A stretch of 64,000 bases of DNA from CAVTBX01 sp963733135 (lineage in GTDB: Bacteria; Actinomycetota; Thermoleophilia; Gaiellales; Gaiellaceae): positions 1-64,000 of the forward strand of contig CAVTBX010000007.1 in assembly GCA_963733135.1 (NCBI GenBank), written 5' to 3'. The notes below the pieces were generated by a model, which was given only the letters and a program-made list of their open reading frames with translations, did not search any database and was not told the DNA's origin. Both the position numbers and the translations under genes were made by a program. Within the stretch, counting starts at the first letter, position 1, and each line of letters opens with the position of its first letter. Below, piece by piece: positions 39,136-47,573 of this stretch.

Positions 39136-41871
39136 TTGCGTCGCTATCTCTGGATTCTCGCCGGGCTCGTCGCGGCGCTCGCCGGCGTCGTCGTTCTCGG
39201 GTTCTTCCGTTCGCCGACGCTCGGCCTCGACCTCCAGGGAGGCCTCGAGCTCGTCCTCCAGGCGCAGGCGCCGACGGGACGCGAGATCACGGACGAGGAC
39301 CTCGACCGTTCCGTCGAGATCATCCGGAGCCGCATCGACAAGCTTGGGGTGTCCGAGCCCGAGATCCGCCGTCAGGGCGAAGATCAGATCTCGGTCGCCC
39401 TGGCAGGCGTCTTCAATTCGGCTCGGGCGGCGGAGATTGTCGGGAAGACGGCGCAGCTCCAGTTCTACGACCTCGAGGCGGACCTCGTGCAGGGCACGTC
39501 GATCGACGCGAACGGCGTCCCCATCGCGAGTCCCCAGCTTCGGCCGCTCCTGACCCGAGAGGATCGGCTCGAAGAGGGCGCGACACCGACTCAGTGGTTC
39601 CTCTTCTCGGAGGACAACAAGCTCCTTGCGGGGCCGGCCGACCGGAAGGAAGACCTCGTCAACACGCTCGCGACCGGTGAGGTACCCGAAGGGGCGCGGT
39701 ACTTCGCGACCCCGGAAGGCCAGATCGTCCTGTCCTGCGGCCCGCCGACGGTCGTCTGCCCGGGCGGCGGCGGCATCCCCGAGCCGCAGCAGAACTTCTA
39801 CTACCTCTTCACCTACCAGCCGACCGCAGACGAGCCGGTCCCCGAGATGACCGGTGAGGATCTCAAGCTGACCGGCACGCGGCAGGACTTCATCCAGGGC
39901 CAGCCGATCGTCACGCTCCAGTTCACGGATCAGGGCGGCGACCGCTTCCATGACATCACGCGCGGCCTCGCGCAGCGCGGCCAGCTCCGCGGCACGTCGC
40001 AACACTTCGCCATCGTGCTCGACAACGAGATCCGGTCGTGGCCGCAGATCGACTACCAAGACCTTCCGGACGGGATCTCCGGGAACAGCGCGCAGATCGA
40101 GGGACTCGGCTCGGTCGACGAGGCGAAGGACCTCGCGCTCGTCCTCCAGACCGGTGCGCTTCCGGTCAAGTTCGTTCAGGTCGAGCGCTCTGACATCTCG
40201 GCCACGCTCGGCCAGGAGTCGCTCCGGCAGGCCCTGATCGCGGGCATCGGGGGCATGATCGCGGTCGCGATCTTCCTGCTCGTCTTCTACCGCTTCCTCG
40301 GCGTGATCGCCGTCACGGGCCTCGCGATCTACGGCGCCTTCCTCTACGGCGGGATCCTGCTCTTCAACGTGACGATGACGCTGGCCGGCTTCGCGGGCCT
40401 GATCCTCACGATCGGCGTCGCGGCCGACGCGAATATCGTCATCTTCGAGCGGATCAAGGAGGAGGTGCAGGCCGGCAAATCGGTGCGAGCCGCCATCGGC
40501 GGCGGCTACACCAAGGGCTTCCACACGATCATCGACGCGAACGTGGTCACGATGATCACGGCGCTGATCCTCTTCCTCGCTGCGACGGGCGGTGTCAAGG
40601 GATTCGCGCTCATGCTCCTGATTGGAACCCTGCTCTCGATGGTGACCGCGGTGGCCGCCACGCGCGCGCTCCTCGGGCTCCTGGCCGGCTTCCGCTGGTT
40701 CGACAACCCGGCCTTCATGGGTGCGAGCGGCCAGAAGATCCCGCGCTGGCAGCGCATCGACTTCGTCGGGCGCCGGAACTTCTGGTTCGCCATCTCGGCG
40801 GTCGTGCTGCTGGTCGGCTTCGTGTCGCTCGGCATCCGCGGCCTGAACCTGGGGATCGACTTCGAGGGCGGCACGCAGGTCTCGTTCAAGACGCCCGAGA
40901 CGATGACGGTCGAGGAGGTCCGGTCCGAGGCCGAGCGCCTCGGCGTCGGCAGCGCGGTCGTCCAGGGCACCGGTGCGGAATCCGACGGGGGGTACACGGC
41001 TTTCCGGATCCAGACTGAGTCGCTCGCCTCGGACGACCAGACGGCCTTCCAGCGCGGTATCCAGACCGAGCTCGATGCCACGTCGGTCGGGGTCAAGAAC
41101 GTCTCGGCGAGCTTCTCGGATCAGATCCTGCGCCGGGCGCTCCTCGCGATCGTCGTCTCGCTCGCGCTGATCGTCGCCTACATCGCGATCCGCTTCAAAG
41201 GCTGGCGCTTCGCCGTCCCGGTCCTGGTCGCGCTCGTGCACGACATCTTCATCACGCTCGGCGTCTACTCGCTGACCGGCCGGGAGGTGACGACCGCGAC
41301 GGTGGCCGCCGTCCTCACGATTCTCGGGTACTCGATCTACGACACCATCATCATCTTCGACCGCGTCCGCGAGAACATCCCGCTGATGCGGCGCTCGAGC
41401 TTCGCCGCGATCGCGAACCAGTCGCTCTGGGAGACGATCCGCCGCTCGCTGGCGACGACGTTCATCACGCTCCTCCCGGTCTCCGCGCTCTTCGTTTTCG
41501 GCGGCGAGACCCTGAAGGATTTCGCCTTCGCGCTGCTCATAGGCATCGGCTCAGGCGCCTACTCGACGATCTTCATCGCTACGCCCGTGCTCGGGATGCT
41601 GAAGGAGCGGGAGCCCGAGTACGCGAAGCGGAAGGAGGCAGGGCTCCTGGAGAAGCTCGGCGCGCAGGCCCCGCCCGAGCCTGCCGCGACGCCTGAGGCC
41701 GACGTGGCACCCGAGCCTCCCGAGCCTGTCCCGGCTCCCGTCACCGGAGACGGGAACGGTGCAGGAGAGGCCGAGCCGGTTCCGCCCGTGGCCGGAGACG
41801 GAGCGGCCGCCGCCCGACGTGCGGAGCGCAGGCGGCGGAGGAGGTCGAGGCCGCATGGCCGAGCCCGCTGA
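39136..41871 (+). CDS. secDF: fused SecD-SecF protein-export membrane protein
   Basis: 911 residues. The SecD half starts RRYLWILAGLVAALAGVVVL with GLDLQGGLELVLQ, a large periplasmic P1 domain and six TM helices (LTIGVAADANIVIFERIKEE). The SecF half starts near residue 550 with NLGIDFEGGTQVSF and has its own six helices (TILGYSIYDTIIIFDRVREN). A Pro/Glu/Gly-rich basic tail follows (~830-911). It uses proton motive force to finish Sec export. TTG start. Overlaps the next gene by 17 bp. Confidence 0.95.
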   Translation: MRRYLWILAGLVAALAGVVVLGFFRSPTLGLDLQGGLELVLQAQAPTGREITDEDLDRSVEIIRSRIDKLGVSEPEIRRQGEDQISVALAGVFNSARAAEIVGKTAQLQFYDLEADLVQGTSIDANGVPIASPQLRPLLTREDRLEEGATPTQWFLFSEDNKLLAGPADRKEDLVNTLATGEVPEGARYFATPEGQIVLSCGPPTVVCPGGGGIPEPQQNFYYLFTYQPTADEPVPEMTGEDLKLTGTRQDFIQGQPIVTLQFTDQGGDRFHDITRGLAQRGQLRGTSQHFAIVLDNEIRSWPQIDYQDLPDGISGNSAQIEGLGSVDEAKDLALVLQTGALPVKFVQVERSDISATLGQESLRQALIAGIGGMIAVAIFLLVFYRFLGVIAVTGLAIYGAFLYGGILLFNVTMTLAGFAGLILTIGVAADANIVIFERIKEEVQAGKSVRAAIGGGYTKGFHTIIDANVVTMITALILFLAATGGVKGFALMLLIGTLLSMVTAVAATRALLGLLAGFRWFDNPAFMGASGQKIPRWQRIDFVGRRNFWFAISAVVLLVGFVSLGIRGLNLGIDFEGGTQVSFKTPETMTVEEVRSEAERLGVGSAVVQGTGAESDGGYTAFRIQTESLASDDQTAFQRGIQTELDATSVGVKNVSASFSDQILRRALLAIVVSLALIVAYIAIRFKGWRFAVPVLVALVHDIFITLGVYSLTGREVTTATVAAVLTILGYSIYDTIIIFDRVRENIPLMRRSSFAAIANQSLWETIRRSLATTFITLLPVSALFVFGGETLKDFAFALLIGIGSGAYSTIFIATPVLGMLKEREPEYAKRKEAGLLEKLGAQAPPEPAATPEADVAPEPPEPVPAPVTGDGNGAGEAEPVPPVAGDGAAAARRAERRRRRRSRPHGRAR

Positions 41872-42289
41872 CCCGAACGGCGGCTTCCTCCGCGAGGCCG
41901 TCGAGCGCCTGCTCCTCGCCGGAATCGGCGCGGTCGCGCTCACGAAAGAGCGGGTGGACGAGCTCGCGGGCGACATCTCGAGCCGAGGCCAGCTCACGCG
42001 CGACGAGGCGAGGGACGCGATCAACGAGTCGTTGCATCGCTGGCGCGGCGACGCCGTGCGGATGAGCGAGCGTGCAAGCACGTCCGTGACATCTGTGATC
42101 GGTGAGCTCGGGCTCGTCACGCGCCGCGAGTGGGAAGAGCTCGAGCTCAGGCTCGCGCAGGTCGAGCATCGCCTTCGCCTCGTCGAAGGCCAGCCTGCCT
42201 CGCCGGCCACGACTCCGCACGGCCCTCGGTCGGTCGACGAGACCCTCGAGACGGCTCCGCGGGACGTCCCGCCGACCCCCGGCCCATAG
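41855..42289 (+). CDS. phasin/BMFP-like coiled-coil protein
   Basis: 144 residues. A helical core (GGFLREAVERLLLAGIGAVA, LTKERVDELAGDISSRGQLT, REWEELELRLAQVEHRLRLV) and a Pro-rich tail. The layout recalls phasin-like and UbiK/BMFP accessory proteins. It sits directly before a UbiB-family gene, which fits the UbiK analogy, but that is inference. ATG within the 3' end of secDF, behind gaggaggtc. Confidence 0.65.
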   Translation: MAEPADPNGGFLREAVERLLLAGIGAVALTKERVDELAGDISSRGQLTRDEARDAINESLHRWRGDAVRMSERASTSVTSVIGELGLVTRREWEELELRLAQVEHRLRLVEGQPASPATTPHGPRSVDETLETAPRDVPPTPGP

Positions 42290-42292
42290 AAT
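42287..42292 (+). promoter_or_regulatory. -10 box (TAGAAT) of the UbiB-family gene
   Basis: TAGAAT ends 7 nt before the ATG at 42300; leaderless pattern, no ribosome-binding site. Confidence 0.5.
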
Positions 42293-42299
42293 CGCCGGC

Positions 42300-43973
42300 A
42301 TGAGCGCCAGGCCGGCCGTCCGTCAGCTCGGCCGCCTCTCCGAGATCGCGCAGGTCGCGGCGAGGCACGGCTTTGGCTACTTCTTCCAGACGCACCGTCT
42401 TCCCGACGTCATCACGCGCCGCCAAAGAGAGGTGGATGTCGAAGGGGAGGGCTCCCCTCGCGGGCAGCGGCTCCGCGAGATGCTCGACGAGCTCGGCCCG
42501 ACGTTCGTGAAGTTCGGACAGCTCCTCTCGACCCGGCCCGACGTCGTTCCTCCGGACATCGTCTTCGAGCTGAAGGCGCTCCAGGACGACGTGCACCCAT
42601 TCCCGTTCGCGCAGGTGCGTGCGGTGGTCGAGGAAGACTTCGGGCTGACGATCGAGCAGCTCTTCGTCGACTTCGACGAGCGGCCGATCGCGGCGGCTTC
42701 GATCGGCCAGGTGCATCGTGCGACGCTGCCGAACGGCCGGGACGTGGTGGTCAAGGTGCAACGGCCGACGGCTCCGCGCCAGATCGAGGGGGACCTCGAG
42801 CTCCTCTACCAGGTCGCGCGGCTCATGCGAGAGCGGGTGCGGGCGCTCGAGTTCATCGACCCGGTAGCGCTCGTCGACGAGTTCGCCCGGTCGATCCGCC
42901 AAGAGCTCGACTACCGGAACGAGGCCCGGAACGCCGAGCAGTTCCACAAGAACTTCGCGGGCGATCGCCACGTTCGAGTGCCGCGTCCCTACTGGAGCTA
43001 CTCCAGCGGCCGCGTGCTGACCCTCGACCGGCTCGAAGGCATCCAGCTCGCCGATCTCGACCATACGCACTGGACGCTCGACGAGCGCCGCCGCCTCGCC
43101 TACGTGATGGCGGAGGCCTGGATGACGATGATCTTCCGGCACGGGTTCTTCCACGCCGACCCACACCCGGCGAACATCCTCGTCCTCGAGCAGTCCGGCC
43201 AGATCGGCCTCGTGGACTTCGGCGTCGCCGGGAAGCTCAGCGACGACGACAACTCGAAGCTGACCCGGCTCTTCATCGACGCCGTCCAGGAGAACATCGA
43301 GGCGCTGCCGCGCCGGCTCGCAGACCTCGGCGTGCGCTACCCGAAGGAGCGCGAGGAGGAGTTTGCCGCCGAGCTCCGCGAGGTCTACTACCGCTACTAC
43401 GGGGCGAGCCTCCAGGAGATCGACCCGCTTCAGCTCATTCGCGAGGCGTTCGCGCTGATCTACCGGATGCACCTCCAGCTTCCGACGCGGTTCGTGCTCC
43501 TCGACCGGGCGATCGCGACGCTCGGCTCGGTCGGCATGGAGCTCTACCCGGAGTTCAACGTCTTCGAGATCGCGAAGCCCTACGCGCGCGAGCTGGTGCT
43601 GGAGCGCTTCACCCCACGCCGGATCGCCTCACGGACGCAACGGGAGGCCCGGAACTACGCCCGGATGATCGGCGCGCTCCCGTACCAGCTCCACGACACG
43701 CTCGAGCAGGTGCGCGACGGCCAGGTCGAGGTCGGCTTTCGCCACGAAGGCCTCGAGGGGCTCTTCCACCGGCTCGACCTCGTCGTCAACCGGCTCGTGG
43801 TCGCGATCATCGCTGTCGGAGGGATCATGGGGTCGGCGATCCTCGGAGTCTTCGCCGAGGACTCCGGCCCGACGATCTTCGGCCTCCACGTGCTCTCCGT
43901 GGTCGGTTTCAGCCTCTCGGGCCTGCTCGCCATCTGGCTCGTGTGGGGCGTGATCCGATCCGGACGCATCTAG
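42300..43973 (+). CDS. UbiB/ABC1/AarF-family atypical kinase
   Basis: 557 residues. Family marks in order: the KxGQ motif FVKFGQLLSTRPD, the Ala-rich loop AAASIGQVHRATL, HADPHPANI and LVDFGVAGKLSDD, then two C-terminal TM helices (VVAIIAVGGIMGSAILGVFA and LSVVGFSLSGLLAIWLVWGV). Members support quinone biosynthesis or isoprenoid lipid handling and are membrane-bound ATPases. The specific lipid is unknown here. The TAG stop runs into a GAAATC palindrome. Confidence 0.93.
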   Translation: MSARPAVRQLGRLSEIAQVAARHGFGYFFQTHRLPDVITRRQREVDVEGEGSPRGQRLREMLDELGPTFVKFGQLLSTRPDVVPPDIVFELKALQDDVHPFPFAQVRAVVEEDFGLTIEQLFVDFDERPIAAASIGQVHRATLPNGRDVVVKVQRPTAPRQIEGDLELLYQVARLMRERVRALEFIDPVALVDEFARSIRQELDYRNEARNAEQFHKNFAGDRHVRVPRPYWSYSSGRVLTLDRLEGIQLADLDHTHWTLDERRRLAYVMAEAWMTMIFRHGFFHADPHPANILVLEQSGQIGLVDFGVAGKLSDDDNSKLTRLFIDAVQENIEALPRRLADLGVRYPKEREEEFAAELREVYYRYYGASLQEIDPLQLIREAFALIYRMHLQLPTRFVLLDRAIATLGSVGMELYPEFNVFEIAKPYARELVLERFTPRRIASRTQREARNYARMIGALPYQLHDTLEQVRDGQVEVGFRHEGLEGLFHRLDLVVNRLVVAIIAVGGIMGSAILGVFAEDSGPTIFGLHVLSVVGFSLSGLLAIWLVWGVIRSGRI

Positions 43974-44022
43974 CCGGAAATCCGGCTCCCGCTTTCAGCG
44001 GGAGCCATGACGATTTCCGGCT
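43972..44022. repeat. GAAATC/GATTTC composite palindrome, copy 2
   Basis: GCCGGAAATC, c, GGCTCCCGC, tttc, aGCGGGAGCC, atgac, GATTTCCGGC. Same architecture as 26993-27038 (inner stem GGCTCC...GGAGCC, 5-nt ATGAC bulge, outer GAAATC/GATTTC stem). Again begins at a stop codon, here of the UbiB-family gene. Confidence 0.8.
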
Positions 44023-44047
44023 ACTTGGGCTCGCCGTGAGCGTTGGA

Positions 44048-44074
44048 GCGGTGCCGAGCGAAGCCCGGCACCGC
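44048..44074. repeat. REP-like hairpin GCGGTGCCG/CGGCACCGC
   Basis: Perfect 9-bp stem with an internal GCGAAGC loop, about 25 bp after the composite palindrome, mirroring the arrangement at 26941-27038. Confidence 0.7.
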
Positions 44075-44097
44075 GGCGGGAGTACTCTCGGCCCTCG

Positions 44098-44773
44098 ATG
44101 CAGATTCACCGGATCGGGCTTGGATCGGCTGATCTTGCCGCTCAGGCAGTCTTCTGGGGGGAGACGCTCGGGCTGCCGGTTGAGGAAGGCTCGGACGAGC
44201 TTCTGGTGCGCCTTCGCCGGTCGACTATTGCGTTCTCGTCGGCTGTGGAGGACTCGGAGCCGCGGTATCACTTTGCGATCAACGTTCCGGGTGGGCGCAC
44301 GGACGACGCGGCTCGCGTGGCTTCTGGAGCGGGTCGAGGTGCTGCCCTTCGAGGGCGGCGAGCTCGTCATGCGGTTCGAGTGGATCGGGGCGGATTCGCT
44401 CTACTTCCACGACGCGGGTGGCAACGTGGTCGAGCTCATGGTGCGGGAGGAGCTCACGGAGGAAGACGGTGGGCCGTTCGGACCCGAGCACTTGCTGGAG
44501 GTCACCGAGATCGGGGTCGCAGCGGACGATGTCGAGGCGACGTCGGCTGCGCTCTGCGAGACGCTCGGTGCGCCTGTCTACTGGGGCGGCGGCGAAGGCC
44601 TGACCGCGATCGGGGACGCTGTGGGGGCCGTGCTCGTCTCGCCGCTCGGTCGGGGGTGGATTCCGACAGGGCTGCCGGCGCTTCCGGCGCCGACGACGAT
44701 CGTCGCGGCCGGCACGCCCGCCGGACGCACCGAGATCCCGGGCGGCCCGTACGTGGTCGAGGTGCTCGACTAA
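44098..44773 (+). pseudogene. two-domain VOC protein interrupted by a frameshift
   Basis: The first part from ATG 44098 reads MQIHRIGLGSADLAAQAVFW to YHFAINVPGG. The homologous continuation lies in the next frame as LAWLLERVEVLPFEGGELVM, then SLYFHDAGGNVVELMVREEL, up to PYVVEVLD at 44773. The switch is between about 44300 and 44320 and needs one base removed. The corrected protein would be ~225 residues. A TACTCT box 9 nt before the ATG looks intact. An indel error or a recent pseudogene. Confidence 0.75.
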
Positions 44774-44783
44774 CCCGATGGGT

Positions 44784-44810
44784 GTAGGGGCCGGACTTGT
44801 CCGGCCCGCG
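44784..44810. repeat. GTAGGGGC palindrome, copy 7
   Basis: GTA plus GGGCCGGAC-TT-GTCCGGCCC plus CGCG, identical in core to copy 1, 11 bp after the frameshifted VOC gene. Confidence 0.85.
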
Positions 44811-44848
44811 TCTCAGGCTTCGCTCCTGTGACCGGGCTGACCGGCCGG

Positions 44849-45787
44849 TCAGCCCTCCGACCGAGTCGCACGAGAGGCGGCGCGATTCGGTAGCGGTGTC
44901 AATGCCGGCTCGATCTGCTCCCGCAGGTGTTCGAACTTCGGCGGCAGGGACAATCGCTCGCCGAGGTGCTCGGGATCCTCGTCGGCGGCGAAGCCAGGCC
45001 CGATGGTCGCGATCTCGAAGAGAACACCGCTCGGCTCCCGGAAGTAGATCGACCGGAAGTAGAAGCGGTCGATGACAGGGGTGGGGTGGAGCCCCCCGGC
45101 AGCGGCTCGCTCGCGCCAGGCCTCGTGTTCGTCCATCGGCGACGCCCAGGCGACGTGGTGCACGGTCCCAGCGCCACCGATTCCGCGCTCGGGCGGCGCC
45201 TCGTCGTAGAGGTAGAGACCGCCGCGTTCGTCACCGCGCGCCTCCCAGGTCGAGCCGTCCTCGACCGGCCGGAAGGCCAGGACGTCCTCGAGAGCCTGTC
45301 TGCTTCGGCCGGGATCCTCCGAGTAGGCGTGCACCGCGTGGAAGCCCTGAAGCGCGTGCTCGGCCGGCACCTCGGGGTGGTCGGCAACGAGGGGCGAGTC
45401 GGGCACGTCCACGACGACGAGCTCATGGCGGAGCCCTTCGGGGTCCGCGAATGCGGCGCCGTTCTCGGTGCGTTCCACCTCGACCCCCTCATCCCCGAGC
45501 CGCGTGCTCCAGAAGCCGAACGCCTCTTCCGAGCCGACCCGCCAGACGACGGTGTGCACCATCCCGGCGCCGGCCTGGCCACGCGCGGCACCCGGATACT
45601 CGAAGAACGTGAGGTCGCTGCCCGCGCTTCCCTTCTCGTCTGCATAGAACAGGTGGTAAACCGTCGGGTCGTCCTGGTTGACGGTCTTCTTGACGAGCCG
45701 CAGGCCGAGGACGCGCGTGTAGAAATCGACGTTCGCCGGCGCGTCACCCGTGATGCACGTGACGTGGTGGATGCCTTCGAGGTTCAT
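44849..45787 (-). CDS. ring-cleaving dioxygenase (MhqO-like, two VOC domains)
   Basis: 312 residues. The first VOC domain begins MNLEGIHHVTCITGDAPANV and DFYTRVLGLRLVKKTVNQDD; the second begins LQGFHAVHAYSEDPGRSRQA. A metal-binding TVHHVAWAS segment and RFYFRSIYFREPSGVLFEIA follow. Family members are Fe(II)/Mn(II) hydroquinone or catechol ring-cleaving dioxygenases. ATG behind gggagag. The substrate is not certain. Confidence 0.88.
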   Translation of the reverse strand: MNLEGIHHVTCITGDAPANVDFYTRVLGLRLVKKTVNQDDPTVYHLFYADEKGSAGSDLTFFEYPGAARGQAGAGMVHTVVWRVGSEEAFGFWSTRLGDEGVEVERTENGAAFADPEGLRHELVVVDVPDSPLVADHPEVPAEHALQGFHAVHAYSEDPGRSRQALEDVLAFRPVEDGSTWEARGDERGGLYLYDEAPPERGIGGAGTVHHVAWASPMDEHEAWRERAAAGGLHPTPVIDRFYFRSIYFREPSGVLFEIATIGPGFAADEDPEHLGERLSLPPKFEHLREQIEPALTPLPNRAASRATRSEG

Positions 45788-45844
45788 GTCTCTCCCAACG
45801 TTGTGACTCAGAGGGTTCCGTTCCCGCACGGCGTACCCGGAAGC

Positions 45845-45964
45845 ATGATGACCCTCATGCTTCGTCGCTGGCGCTTTCGCCGCATTCGTCGCTCCTGGGC
45901 GCGTGGTCGGATCGACTACTCCGAGGCGCGGCACCGCCTCGACCGACTCGCGCGCGGCTACTGA
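45845..45964 (+). CDS. possible very small Arg-rich protein
   Basis: 39 residues, MMTLMLRRWRFRRIRRSWAR followed by GRIDYSEARHRLDRLARGY. The last part resembles SHOCT-type tails, but the ORF lies wholly antisense to the C-terminal tail of the minus-strand holin-like gene. Only weak support. Confidence 0.25.
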   Translation: MMTLMLRRWRFRRIRRSWARGRIDYSEARHRLDRLARGY

Positions 45965-46355
45965 TCCCAGTCGCTAGCGCGGCAGTGCGCGGGGGGATGT
46001 TTTCGACCCGCTCCTCGGGCTTGACGAACGCGTTCACGACCATGTTCACCGCCCAGACGATGAGGGCGCCGCCCACGGTTGTCCAATACCCTTCGACCTC
46101 GAAGGGCGGCACGATCTTGTCCGTCAGGATGAGCATGAGTGCGTTCACGAGGAGAACCGCGATCCCGAGCGTCAGGATCACGGCCGGGAGCGCGAGCAAG
46201 ATCACGATCGGGCGGACGATGAGGTTGACGAGCCCGAAGACGAGCCCGGCGAGCACGAGGATCCAGAACCGGTCGTAGTACGTGATCCCGTCGAACACGA
46301 GCGATGCCACCCAGAGCGCGAGCACGTTCGACGCCCAACTGAGCAGGAAGCCCAG
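45855..46355 (-). CDS. phage-holin-family (YvlD-like) membrane protein
   Basis: About 166 residues with four hydrophobic helices: LGFLLSWASNVLALWVASLV, WILVLAGLVFGLVNLIVRPI, VILTLGIAVLLVNALMLILT and TTVGGALIVWAVNMVVNAFV. This is typical of the YvlD/holin-4 superfamily of small membrane proteins. The first conventional start is GTG 46325, which cuts helix 1. A CTG at 46355 gives the complete helix and lies 6 nt behind a TATCGT box. The C-terminal ~35 residues are low-complexity. Confidence 0.72.
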   Translation of the reverse strand: MGFLLSWASNVLALWVASLVFDGITYYDRFWILVLAGLVFGLVNLIVRPIVILLALPAVILTLGIAVLLVNALMLILTDKIVPPFEVEGYWTTVGGALIVWAVNMVVNAFVKPEERVENIPPRTAALATGISSRARVGRGGAAPRSSRSDHAPRSDECGESASDEA

Positions 46356-46476
46356 AGGCGGACGATACGGCCGAGACCGGGCAAGGCGTGTGTCGAGAAC
46401 CTTCGGGACGAGCTGTCACGCTTCCGCTCCAATGGACATCTGTTCGCGCCGCGAGGCCGGAGGTAGCGTCGTCGAC

Positions 46477-47181
46477 ATGGCAGGTGAGGCGGTCTTGGTC
46501 GTCGAGAAGGAGCAGCCGGTGCGGAGCTTCCTCGAGCAGCAGCTCGCAGACGACGGGTTCGATGTTCTGTCGACCGAGCGTGGCGGCCAAGCACTCGACC
46601 TCCTCGAGTCCGCCCGGCCGGACGTCGTCCTCCTCGATGCGGTGCTGCCCGACGGCTCGGGCTTCGAAGTCTGTAGCCGACTCCGCGAGGGCGCGCCCGG
46701 CCGGGCGTGGAACCGCGATGTTCCGGTGATCATGGTCGCCGAGCGAAGCGAGCCGGTCGACCGCCTCCGCGGCTTCGCACGAGGGTGCGACGACTACGTG
46801 CCCGTGCCGTTCGTCTACGAAGAGCTCCTCGCGCGGATCCGTGCCGTGTTGCGACGGTCGTCGCGGCCCACGAACAGGCTCCTGTCCGTCGAGGGGCTCT
46901 CGATCGACCTCGCCACGCGAACGGTACGAGTGGACGGGCAGCGTGTCTGCCTCTCGGCGAAGGAGTACGACCTCCTGATCGCGCTGGCCGAGGAGCCCGA
47001 GCGCGTCTTCTCGAAGGAAGATCTCCTCCGCGACGTATGGGGCTTCAGGTCGATGGGCCGGACGAGGACGCTCGACTCCCACGCGAGCCGTCTGCGGCGC
47101 AAGCTGAACCTCAACGGAAACCCGCAGTACGTCCTGAACGTGTGGGGCGTGGGCTACCGGCTCGTCGCGCCCGCAGCTTAG
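46477..47181 (+). CDS. response regulator with atypical receiver and winged-helix output
   Basis: 234 residues. The receiver keeps the phospho-Asp region VVLLDAVLPDGSGFEV. However, the conserved acidic pair is reduced (VVEKEQ) and the switch Lys of TKPF is replaced (DDYVPVPF), so phosphorylation-independent or altered signalling is likely. The C-terminal OmpR-type winged helix is intact (LSAKEYDLLIALAEEPERVF, WGVGYRLVAPA). No kinase adjacent. ATG with TAGCGT 7 nt upstream. Confidence 0.9.
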   Translation: MAGEAVLVVEKEQPVRSFLEQQLADDGFDVLSTERGGQALDLLESARPDVVLLDAVLPDGSGFEVCSRLREGAPGRAWNRDVPVIMVAERSEPVDRLRGFARGCDDYVPVPFVYEELLARIRAVLRRSSRPTNRLLSVEGLSIDLATRTVRVDGQRVCLSAKEYDLLIALAEEPERVFSKEDLLRDVWGFRSMGRTRTLDSHASRLRRKLNLNGNPQYVLNVWGVGYRLVAPAA

Positions 47182-47360
47182 GCGACGACCTTCAGCGCAC
47201 TCCTGAAGCCGGTGCCGAGCGGGTCCTGGACCGTCATGACGCTGCCGCTCCAACAGGAGCACCTCCACCGCGCTCGAAGGCTCTGCAAGGCTCGCCGGCG
47301 ACGAGGGTCCGAACGAAGTCGCCCGACCAGACCGTCCTGCGCGAGCCCTAGGCTCGACGC

Positions 47361-47573
47361 ATGACTGCTGAACGTTGTCTTCGCTGCTCCGCGCGCATGG
47401 AGTGGCGCCACCAGACCTGGCAGTGCCCGCGCTGCCGGTTCAAGCTCGGGTGCTGTGAGGGCGATGTCGGCGAGTGCGAACCCGTCTATGCCAGCGCGGG
47501 CGGAGCCTCCTCGTCCTCGACCCAGTCGCGCGTCAGGACGAGCCAGAAGGCGAGCCCGGCGTACGGCCCGTAG
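47361..47573 (+). CDS. small zinc-ribbon protein
   Basis: 70 residues. MTAERCLRCSARMEWRHQTW, QCPRCRFKLGCCEGDVGECE: two CxxC knuckles plus a further Cys cluster. ATG with TAGGCT 6 nt upstream. The last ~28 codons overlap the convergent glycosylase gene antisense. Function unknown; one of three similar micro zinc ribbons in this window. Confidence 0.6.
   Translation: MTAERCLRCSARMEWRHQTWQCPRCRFKLGCCEGDVGECEPVYASAGGASSSSTQSRVRTSQKASPAYGP

Noticed and set aside
38533..41241. 902-codon open frame antisense to tgt/yajC/secDF
   Set aside because: It is the mirror of well-identified plus-strand genes; the composition (Arg/Asp/Glu-rich, no domain) is the usual artefact of very high GC.
47182..47360. 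possible gene remnant (VEVLLLERQRHDGPGP or MTVQDPLGTG frames, minus strand)
   Set aside because: A superficial resemblance to ABC-transporter ATPase segments, but no Walker motif or continuous homology; treated as non-coding.
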